A stretch of DNA of 8,592 nt from an uncultured Microbacterium sp. (GTDB lineage: Bacteria; Actinomycetota; Actinomycetes; Actinomycetales; Microbacteriaceae): the NCBI GenBank assembly GCA_947647645.1, contig CANSLE010000086.1, positions 1 to 8,592 on the forward strand. The letters run 5' to 3'. The first letter of the stretch is position 1, and each line of letters starts with the position of its first letter. A program made the translations under genes and the position numbers. Of the stretch, positions 1 through 7,107 are shown one piece after another. Below the pieces are notes generated by a model. It was not told the origin of the DNA. It made no database searches and was given only the letters and a program-made list of their open reading frames with translations.

Positions 1-640
1 TGTGGGCCAGCGCGTGCCGGTCCGCCTGCTCGGCCACGGCGCGGCGCACGCGGGGCGGGAAGTTGGAGAGGTGGTAGGTGCTCTCGGGCTGCCCGATCAG
101 CGCGATGCGGCGGTGCCCGGCGTCGGCCACGCGGTCGACGGCCAGTCGGGCCGCGGCCTCGAAGTCGAGGTCGACGCAGTCCAGGCCCTCGTGATCGTCC
201 GGGATGCCGATGAAGACGGTAGGTGTCGGGATCGCGCGGGCGATGGCGACGCGCTCGTCGTCGGGGGCGACGTCGAGCACCAGGATGGCGTCGACGAGTC
301 CGGATGCCGTCACCCGCTGCATCCCGGCGGAGGCCTGCTGATCCGTCAGGAGCAGGATGTCGTAGTCGTGCCGGCGGGCGGCGACGGCTGCGGCGAGGAC
401 GAAGGACATGTGGGTGGGGGCGTGCGTCTCCGGTCGGAGCGGCTCGGTGAGGGCGAAGATATGCGTGACGCGCCCGGCGAGCATGCGGGCGCCGGCGTTC
501 GGGGCGTAGCCCAGTCGGTGCGCCGCATCCATGACGCGGCGACGGGTGTCGGGCGAGATGGGTCGCTTACCGCTCAGCGCGTAGGAGACGGTGCTGATCG
601 AGACGCCCGCCGCCGCGGCGACCTCGTCGATCCGTGCCAT
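1..640 (-). CDS. LacI-family transcriptional repressor, 3' end beyond window (partial)
   Basis: Reading leftwards from an ATG at 640-638, an open frame of 213 codons continues past the window edge without a stop. Residues 1-47 form the LacI helix-turn-helix: MARIDEVAAAAGVS followed by the recognition helix SISTVSYALSG and then KRPISPDTRRRVMDAA. Residues 48-57 (NAGARMLAGR) match the hinge helix, with L54 as the leucine that LacI proteins insert in the minor groove. From about residue 60 the periplasmic-binding-protein-like effector domain begins; ILVLDVAP, VFIGIP and the HRRIALIG strand fit this fold. Family members are about 330-350 residues, so about 120 are missing. Such proteins usually repress sugar-catabolism genes and release DNA on binding a sugar; the effector here cannot be read. 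GGGAG lies about 5 nt before the ATG, and an operator-like palindrome sits 18 nt upstream, suggesting autoregulation. Confidence 0.93.
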   Translation of the reverse strand, partial: MARIDEVAAAAGVSISTVSYALSGKRPISPDTRRRVMDAAHRLGYAPNAGARMLAGRVTHIFALTEPLRPETHAPTHMSFVLAAAVAARRHDYDILLLTDQQASAGMQRVTASGLVDAILVLDVAPDDERVAIARAIPTPTVFIGIPDDHEGLDCVDLDFEAAARLAVDRVADAGHRRIALIGQPESTYHLSNFPPRVRRAVAEQADRHALAH

Positions 641-658
641 GCCGACTCCCGTGTCGTA

Positions 659-672
659 TCGAAGCGCTTCGA
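659..672. promoter_or_regulatory. LacI-type operator candidate
   Basis: TCGAAGCGCTTCGA is a perfect 14-bp palindrome with a central CG step. It contains GAAGCGCTTC, the form typical of LacI/GalR-family operators. It lies 18 bp upstream of the repressor start codon and, on the promoter proposed here, just downstream of the transcription start, where a bound repressor would block its own transcription. The palindrome is seen directly; its ownership by the adjacent repressor is inferred. Confidence 0.7.
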
Positions 673-687
673 AAGAAGCTGGACACA

Positions 688-716
688 ACGATAGGGCGGG
701 CAAGCGATCCGCGCAA
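688..716 (-). promoter_or_regulatory. Possible promoter of the LacI-family gene
   Basis: On the minus strand TTGCGC (711-716) and TATCGT (688-693) are separated by exactly 17 bp, placing the start of transcription near 681. The -10 matches consensus at four positions and the -35 at three. The position makes sense for the operator at 659-672, but the match is modest and untested. Confidence 0.35.
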
Positions 717-757
717 GAGGTTTGTGGAGATTGGCAACAAAGCCGCGGACGGTGTCG

Positions 758-1210
758 TCAGAGGCGTATCTCCGCGACGACCTCGCCGAACTCCGTCTCA
801 TCGACCGGAGTGAAGCCCACCCGTCGGAAGAAGGCGTCCGGGCCGTCCTGGCCCTCCTCGTAGATCACGTCGACATGGCCCATGCCGCGTCTGCGCGCCT
901 CTTCGATGAGGCTCTCGACGGCGAAGCGACCGACGCCGCGGCCTTGGTCGTCGGCGTCGACGTTGATGCGCCACAGCACGGAGCGGAAGTGCTCGTGGGG
1001 GGCGTCGGGGTCGAAGTTCGCGCTGACGAAGCCGACGACCTCGTCACCGTCCAGCACGACCCGCTGCCAGGCGGTGCTCGGATTGACGACCGCCGCCGCG
1101 ACGGCATAGCTGGTCGGAGCGAGGAACTGCTCCTGGCCCGGTTTCAGCGACATGGTGTTCACCGCCACGATGGTCGCGGCCGACAGTTCCTCGAGGCGCA
1201 GCTCGGTCAT
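758..1210 (-). CDS. GNAT-family N-acetyltransferase, polyamine-acetyltransferase-like
   Basis: This 150-residue protein is a single GNAT domain of normal length. Motif A, which binds the acetyl-CoA pyrophosphate, is Q89-G-R-G-V-G-R95 after the strand LWRINVDADD, and motif B is visible as FFRRVGFTPVDE (127-138). The N-terminal stretch QEQFLAP (26-32) followed by an alanine-rich helix, and the LWR beta strand before motif A, resemble the spermidine/diamine acetyltransferase-like subgroup (BltD type). That assignment is by recollection of sequence style, so the substrate is uncertain; the GNAT fold itself is secure. The ATG at 1208-1210 lacks a well-placed ribosome-binding site: the nearest AGG is more than 12 nt away, consistent with a leaderless transcript. 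The gene lies upstream of the LacI-family gene on the same strand with a 117-bp gap, and is divergent from icd. Confidence 0.88.
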   Translation of the reverse strand: MTELRLEELSAATIVAVNTMSLKPGQEQFLAPTSYAVAAAVVNPSTAWQRVVLDGDEVVGFVSANFDPDAPHEHFRSVLWRINVDADDQGRGVGRFAVESLIEEARRRGMGHVDVIYEEGQDGPDAFFRRVGFTPVDETEFGEVVAEIRL

Positions 1211-1216
1211 GGGATC

Positions 1217-1222
1217 AGGCTA
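1217..1222 (-). promoter_or_regulatory. -10 box for leaderless GNAT transcript (candidate)
   Basis: On the minus strand TAGCCT ends 6 nt before the ATG at 1210, so transcription would begin at or next to the A of the start codon. The absence of a Shine-Dalgarno sequence agrees with this. No convincing -35 is visible 16-19 bp upstream, which is common for actinobacterial promoters. Confidence 0.4.
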
Positions 1223-1274
1223 CCTCGCGGGCGGCGATGGCCGGCACCCTCCAAACGGTGAGAAATCGATGTGT

Positions 1275-1292
1275 TCTCGCGGTGACGCGAGA
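1275..1292. repeat. Inverted repeat next to the icd palindrome
   Basis: TCTCGCG and CGCGAGA form a perfect 7-bp dyad around a GTGA spacer. Its last base is the first base of the 20-bp palindrome that follows. It could be a second operator or simply a small stem-loop; nothing in the sequence decides between these. Confidence 0.5.
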
Positions 1293-1311
1293 TATCTTGA
1301 CGTCAAGATAT
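1292..1311. promoter_or_regulatory. Perfect 20-bp palindromic operator candidate upstream of icd
   Basis: ATATCTTGACGTCAAGATAT is a perfect 20-bp palindrome, AT-rich at its flanks within a GC-rich region. It lies 85 bp before the icd start codon and 81 bp before the GNAT start codon, in the divergent intergenic region. Its right half overlaps where the -35 of the icd promoter would be if TAGCCT (1327-1332) is the -10. Short dyads with AT-rich flanks like this are typically bound by dimeric MarR- or TetR-type regulators; the cognate regulator is not encoded in this window. It could control icd, the GNAT gene or both. Confidence 0.7.
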
Positions 1312-1326
1312 ATTCCGGCGATGCGA

Positions 1327-1332
1327 TAGCCT
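1327..1332 (+). promoter_or_regulatory. -10 box of icd promoter (candidate)
   Basis: TAGCCT fits the actinobacterial TAnnnT -10 pattern and is identical to the -10 proposed for the divergent GNAT gene. It would start transcription near 1339, leaving a leader of about 58 nt. TATATT at 1309-1314, which overlaps the palindrome, is an alternative -10. Confidence 0.35.
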
Positions 1333-1396
1333 GTCGGGTGACCCCGCGACGCTCACCACGGCGCCCGCGACGACGCTCACGACGGAGAGATCACAC

Positions 1397-3616
<2,220 letters not shown>

Positions 3617-3624
3617 ACGGCGCT

Positions 3625-3667
3625 CGCTCGACGGCCGGTGGTGCGTGGCGCGCCCGGCCGTCGAGCG
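3625..3667. terminator. Bidirectional hairpin terminator between icd and the YkuD gene
   Basis: CGCTCGACGGCCGG (3625-3638) and CCGGCCGTCGAGCG (3654-3667) are perfect 14-bp arms around a 15-nt loop, with one further T-A pair outside. It lies 8 nt after the icd stop and 39 nt past the end of the convergent YkuD gene, so it can serve both transcripts. There is no T-tract, which is usual for hairpin terminators in high-GC actinobacteria. A second copy of the right-arm core, GCCGTCGAG, occurs at 3681-3689 and could pair with the same left arm to form an alternative structure. Confidence 0.75.
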
Positions 3668-3706
3668 ATGAGCGTAGCGTGCCGTCGAGACGCCAGGGCG
3701 CGCGCG

Positions 3707-5224
3707 TCAGCCGTGAATCCACACGTCGACTCCGGAGGGCGACCAGTCGTAGATCTGCTTGGCCCGGTAGTTGGGCATGCCCACGCAGCCGTGGCTCGAC
3801 GGTGTGCCGAAGTTGTCGTGCCAGTAGACGCCGTGGAAGGCCTCGTCGCCGTTGAAGTACATGACCCATTCGACGTTGGGCACGTCGTAGTTCCAGTACG
3901 GGTTGTTCGGGTCGCTGCTCTTCATCGTCTGGGAGCGGATGTGGCTGTTGACGCGGTAGTGCCCGGGCGTCGTCGGCGCCTCCGCGGTGCCGCTGGAGAT
4001 CGGCCAGGAGTCGACGACCGCGCCGTTCTCCTTGAGGTACAGCCTCTGCTCGCCGAGGCTGACCTCGAGCAGGCGCTGCAGCGTCGTCGTGGATGCCGGC
4101 GTCAGTGTGACGGGCAGGGCGAACGCGGCCTTGCCCGCTGCGAGCTGGGAGGCGAACTCCGTCGCCACGCCGCTGGTGTCGCCGAGCGTCCGGCCGTCGG
4201 CCCCGGGAACCGTGGTCTCGAGGACCGTCCCGTCGGAGTTCGTGACGACGGTGCCGTTGGCGGGAGGGCGGTTGACCGCGGCCGGCAGGCCGTCCACCAC
4301 GGTCCGGATCTTCGCGGCATCCGCGGTGATCGCATACGAGCCCGATGCCTCCGGGGTGACGGTCAGCCACGACGCGGCGGTCGCGGGATCGACCGGCACG
4401 GTGCGCTCGTCGCCGACGTAGAAGCCGATGGTCTGCAGCATGGCGTTGAGCTGATCGGCCGCGGCCTGGGCTTTGACGGTGGTCGCGGGGGCGGCGACGG
4501 GGACCGGCGCGGCGGACACCGTCACGGTGCTCGCCCCGGCGACGAAGGCGTCGTGGAGGGCGGTCGTGATCGCGTCGAGGTCGAGACCCGTGCCGGCGAC
4601 GGCGGGGGTCACGGCGTAGGCGCCGCCGGTGAAGGTGACCTTCGCGGGGATCGGTTCGCTGAAGCTGCCCGGTAGCGCGGCGCGCAGCGCGCCCTCCGCC
4701 GTGGCCGCGTCGAGGGCGACTGGCGCGTCGACGGCGTCCCGGAACCACTGGGTGACGTTCCAGAGCGGTCGCGCATCGAACGCGGCATCCGCCAGGGCGC
4801 GGGCGTCGACCGTCGCCCCGAGTTGCGCTCCCGTGACGGAGGGGCCGCCCGGGCCCAGGACGATCGTCGTGGCACTCAGCCGTTGACTGATCGCGTCGGT
4901 GGCGGCTCCCGCCGTCATGAAACCCACGGGCACGCCGGCCACGGCCGTTCCGGGCGCGATCAGGACGAGCGAGGCGGCGGCGGCTCCGACGGCGAGCGCG
5001 CCGGCCGGCACCCCGATCCAGAGCCAGAGGCGCTTCTTCTTCGGGGCCGGCTCGGCGGGCGCCCACTGGACGGGCGGCGGCTCCGTCGGAGGAGCCGTGT
5101 CCGGGTCGATCACGGCGGTGGGGCCGTCGAGGACGGCGGTCGCGGCCGTCGCCGGGGACGCTGCGGAGGGGTCGGGCGTACCCTCCGCCTCCCGCCCCGT
5201 GCCAAGATCGGTCACTTGCAACAC
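3707..5224 (-). CDS. Membrane-anchored YkuD-family L,D-transpeptidase
   Basis: The product forms 3-3 cross-links in, or attaches proteins to, peptidoglycan outside the membrane. As read from GTG at 5224 it has 505 residues: a Thr/Pro-rich cytoplasmic tail (1-60), a PKKKR stop-transfer cluster, one transmembrane helix (about 66-90), then two regions of about 110-235 and 255-370 that look like the peptidoglycan-binding (VanW-associated, PG_binding_4) domains usually found ahead of YkuD. The YkuD domain (about 385-505) begins VSLGEQRLYLKENG. The catalytic signature is H464-G-V-Y-W-H ... S477-H-G-C480, with C480 the nucleophile. After the cysteine it reads VGM, lacking the Asn or Arg commonly seen at the second position. 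A better start may be the GTG at 5213-5215 (codon 4), which lies 8 nt after GGGGG. The upstream lipoprotein gene, 87 bp away on the same strand, may be co-transcribed. Confidence 0.95.
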   Translation of the reverse strand: MLQVTDLGTGREAEGTPDPSAASPATAATAVLDGPTAVIDPDTAPPTEPPPVQWAPAEPAPKKKRLWLWIGVPAGALAVGAAAASLVLIAPGTAVAGVPVGFMTAGAATDAISQRLSATTIVLGPGGPSVTGAQLGATVDARALADAAFDARPLWNVTQWFRDAVDAPVALDAATAEGALRAALPGSFSEPIPAKVTFTGGAYAVTPAVAGTGLDLDAITTALHDAFVAGASTVTVSAAPVPVAAPATTVKAQAAADQLNAMLQTIGFYVGDERTVPVDPATAASWLTVTPEASGSYAITADAAKIRTVVDGLPAAVNRPPANGTVVTNSDGTVLETTVPGADGRTLGDTSGVATEFASQLAAGKAAFALPVTLTPASTTTLQRLLEVSLGEQRLYLKENGAVVDSWPISSGTAEAPTTPGHYRVNSHIRSQTMKSSDPNNPYWNYDVPNVEWVMYFNGDEAFHGVYWHDNFGTPSSHGCVGMPNYRAKQIYDWSPSGVDVWIHG

Positions 5225-5311
5225 CCCCGTGTTCTGCGCGGCCGCGCCCTCTTATGGTACGCGATGCCTGGTTCCGCCCGGCGGGGCCGTCTTCGGCCGT
5301 GTGGTGCCGGC

Positions 5312-5758
5312 TCAGGACGCGGGGCAGGCCTGCGTGAAGGCGGTGAGCGCGGCCTGGATGTCGGCTGCAGTGCCCTGAAGCGACGGCAGGCGGGAGAGGT
5401 CCCCGCCCGCGATCGCGGACAGGTCCGCGGATGCCGCAGCGAACCCGGACTGCAGGGGCGGCAGCAGGGCGGCGACCTGACGGTTGCCGACCGCGCGCGC
5501 CGCGTCGTCGAGGTGCTGGGCGACCTCGCCGAGCGCGCCGACGGCCGCCTTCGGGTCACCGGGGTCGAGCGCATGGAGTCGGGTCGCGGCATCCTGAACG
5601 CTCGCGCGGACGGTGTCGCACGCCTGCGCGACGGTCTGCGTGTCCCCCTTCTCCGAGGAGGAGCCGCCGTCGGAGGAGGCCGCGCAGCCGCTGAGGCCGA
5701 GCGCGACGGCGCCCACGACGGCGATGAGCAGGGGGGTACGGGCGGCGGCGGCGATCAT
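5312..5758 (-). CDS. Small secreted lipoprotein of unknown function
   Basis: From the ATG at 5758 the frame encodes 148 residues. Residues 1-25 are a lipoprotein signal: a single Arg in the n-region, a hydrophobic core (LLIAVVGAVALG) and the lipobox L-S-G-C25. A Ser/Gly/Asp-rich linker follows (28-40). The mature part is alanine-rich and predicted helical, probably a small helical bundle, with two cysteines, C47 and C145 near the C-terminus, that could form a disulfide. AGGAG at 5763-5767 sits 4 nt before the ATG and fixes this start; the same frame is open further upstream but that extension has no signal peptide and overlaps the divergent ROK gene. I do not recognise the family. Its position ahead of the L,D-transpeptidase gene suggests an envelope role, but this is only an inference. 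Confidence 0.85.
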   Translation of the reverse strand: MIAAAARTPLLIAVVGAVALGLSGCAASSDGGSSSEKGDTQTVAQACDTVRASVQDAATRLHALDPGDPKAAVGALGEVAQHLDDAARAVGNRQVAALLPPLQSGFAAASADLSAIAGGDLSRLPSLQGTAADIQAALTAFTQACPAS

Positions 5759-5791
5759 GCGGCTCCTGGGACGCGGGGCGGTCCGCGCGAA

Positions 5792-5808
5792 TGTAACGGT
5801 TTTGTAAA
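5792..5808. promoter_or_regulatory. Direct repeat TGTAAC/TGTAAA in the divergent region
   Basis: TGTAAC (5792-5797) and TGTAAA (5803-5808) repeat with an 11-bp period, so both face the same side of the helix. They lie 34 bp upstream of the lipoprotein start. Response regulators of the OmpR class bind such tandem half-sites, and actinobacterial MtrA sites contain GTAAC-like repeats, but assignment to MtrA is speculative. The AT-rich stretch could instead be part of the lipoprotein promoter, with TACATT on the minus strand as its -10. Confidence 0.35.
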
Positions 5809-5834
5809 TCGTCCTGCCGAATGAGCTCCCGCGC

Positions 5835-5863
5835 TTGCGGTGCGGGGGTTCGTAAGGTGTACT
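5835..5863 (+). promoter_or_regulatory. Promoter of the ROK gene, probably leaderless
   Basis: TTGCGG (5835-5840) and TGTACT (5858-5863) are spaced by 17 bp and would start transcription at or within a base of the ATG at 5871. No purine-rich ribosome-binding site precedes that ATG (the sequence is CTAACAAAC), in agreement with a leaderless message. TAAGGT at 5853-5858 is an alternative -10. Confidence 0.45.
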
Positions 5864-5866
5864 AAC
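5848..5866. promoter_or_regulatory. ROK-type operator candidate over the promoter
   Basis: GTTCGTA (5848-5854) and TACTAAC (5860-5866) form an inverted repeat with one mismatch in seven, separated by 5 bp. It covers the proposed -10 and start region of the ROK gene. TTAGTA/TACTAA half-sites resemble those of XylR/NagC-type ROK repressors. Autoregulation of the repressor and its operon is the natural reading; no second copy occurs in front of the binding-protein gene. Confidence 0.55.
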
Positions 5867-5870
5867 AAAC

Positions 5871-7046
5871 ATGTCCGGATCCGATCTGCAGCGCAACGCC
5901 ACCGACGCGCTCGCCGGCGGCCGGTCGTTCGGTGCCGGTCGTGCGCTGCGCCACGCCGCGAAGGTGCTTCCCGAGCACGCACGTGCGCACAACCGCTCGC
6001 TCGTGCTCCAGACCCTCTTCCACCAGGGTGCCATGAGTCGTGCGGATCTTTCCCGTGAGACCCGCCTGACACGCGTGACCATCTCGGACCTCGTCGCCGA
6101 GCTGATCGACGACGGCTACGTCGCCGAACGCGGGCAGCGCGAGGTCACCGGGCCCGGCAAGCCGGCGACGCTCGTCGACCTCGACCGCGAGGGTCACCGG
6201 ATCATCGGGCTCGACCTGTCCGGGAGCGACCGCTTCCTCGGAGCCGTGCTCACCCTGGACGGCGAGATCGTCGCCCGCCTCGATGTGGCGGTGCCGACGG
6301 ATGCCGCCGACGTCCTCCCGGTCGTCGTCGACCTCGCGCGTCGTCTCGTCGCCGATGCCCATGCCCCCGTCCTCGGCATCGGTGTCGGCAGTCCCGGCAT
6401 CGTCGACGACCGTGGTGTCGTCCTCACCGCGCCCAACCTCGGCTGGCAGGGCGTCGACCTCGAGCAGGTCCTGCGCACCGCGCTCGCGCTGCCGGTGCTT
6501 GTCGCCAACGACGCCAACGCGGCCGTACTCGCCGAGTACACGTTCGGCGGGGCGGCCGACGACGTGCTCCTCGTGCGCGTCGGACGCGGTGTCGGCTCGG
6601 GGCTGCTCGCCGGAGGGCAGCCCATGGCGGGCAGTCGCTTCGCCGCCGGTGAGATCGGACACGTCACCGTCGGCACCGACGGCGGCCCGCTCTGCGTCTG
6701 CGGCAAGATCGGCTGCCTCGAGGCCTGGCTCTCGGTCCCGGCTCTGGAGGCGCGGCTCGCCGAGCCCGACGCCGACCGCGAGGCCGTGCTCCGCGATGCC
6801 GGCGCACGCCTCGGCATCGCGCTCGCCCCGATCGTGGGTGTGCTCGACCTGTCGGAGATCGTCCTCTCCGGCATCCCAGAACTTCTCGACGGACCCCTCG
6901 CGACCGCGACCGTCGAGACGCTGCGCACCCGCACGCTCGCCGAGTTCCACGACGGCGTGCGGGTGCGAATGACGGCGCAGGGGGAGGACATCGTCCTCCG
7001 CGGCGCGGCCGTCATGGTCCTGTCAGGACAACTCGGGGTGTCCTGA
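5871..7046 (+). CDS. ROK-family transcriptional repressor
   Basis: This 391-residue protein has the usual length and two-part layout of ROK (NagC/XylR) repressors. Residues 38-90 are a winged helix-turn-helix (NRSLVLQTLF, SRADLSRETRLTRVTISDLVAELIDDGYV). Residues from about 110 form the sugar-kinase-like ROK domain, with IGVGSPGIVD (170-179), ANDANAA (212-218; N213 and D214 correspond to the sugar-contacting and catalytic pair of the kinases), VGRGVGSGLLAGG and GEIGHVTV (260-267). The zinc site is intact: H264 and C275-x-C277-G-K-I-G-C282-x-E284. The ATP-binding DxGxT motif of ROK kinases is absent (GLDLSGSD, 113-120), so this is a regulator, not a kinase. The solute-binding protein gene follows 61 bp later on the same strand without a visible promoter, so the sugar carried by that transporter, or its phosphate, is the likely inducer. 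The identity of the sugar is not evident. Confidence 0.95.
   Translation: MSGSDLQRNATDALAGGRSFGAGRALRHAAKVLPEHARAHNRSLVLQTLFHQGAMSRADLSRETRLTRVTISDLVAELIDDGYVAERGQREVTGPGKPATLVDLDREGHRIIGLDLSGSDRFLGAVLTLDGEIVARLDVAVPTDAADVLPVVVDLARRLVADAHAPVLGIGVGSPGIVDDRGVVLTAPNLGWQGVDLEQVLRTALALPVLVANDANAAVLAEYTFGGAADDVLLVRVGRGVGSGLLAGGQPMAGSRFAAGEIGHVTVGTDGGPLCVCGKIGCLEAWLSVPALEARLAEPDADREAVLRDAGARLGIALAPIVGVLDLSEIVLSGIPELLDGPLATATVETLRTRTLAEFHDGVRVRMTAQGEDIVLRGAAVMVLSGQLGVS
7023..7046 (+). repeat. Inverted repeat spanning the ROK stop codon
   Basis: TCAGGACA (7023-7030) and TGTCCTGA (7039-7046) are perfect 8-bp arms around ACTCGGGG; the right arm ends exactly with the TGA stop. There is no T-tract. It could be an mRNA stem that separates the repressor and binding-protein messages, or a regulator site with arms about one and a half helical turns apart. 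Confidence 0.5.
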
Positions 7047-7107
7047 GCCCCCCTCCGCGGGCGGGTCGCCGAACCCCGACATCACCAAGAGAGACAAGGA
7101 AGACACC

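Noticed and set aside
2..694. A 230-codon plus-strand frame opposite the LacI-family gene
   Set aside because: The minus strand encodes an unmistakable LacI DNA-binding domain over the same bases, and the frame runs through the operator and promoter region.
1292..1311. Reading TTGACG inside the palindrome as a consensus -35 of icd
   Set aside because: The nearest reasonable -10 boxes lie 22-24 bp away, outside normal spacing; the symmetry is better explained as a protein-binding site.
5285..5298. GGCCG-TCTT-CGGCC hairpin between the lipoprotein and YkuD genes
   Set aside because: Only 5 bp and not followed by a T-tract; too common in DNA of this composition to call a terminator.
5759..6082. 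An N-terminal extension of the small lipoprotein (108 more codons in frame)
   Set aside because: It would overlap the ROK gene on the other strand, is Arg-rich, would bury the signal peptide inside the protein, and ignores the AGGAG site just before the internal ATG.
5862..6950. A 362-codon open frame antisense to the ROK gene
   Set aside because: The sense frame has an intact winged helix and zinc motif; the antisense frame has no recognisable features.
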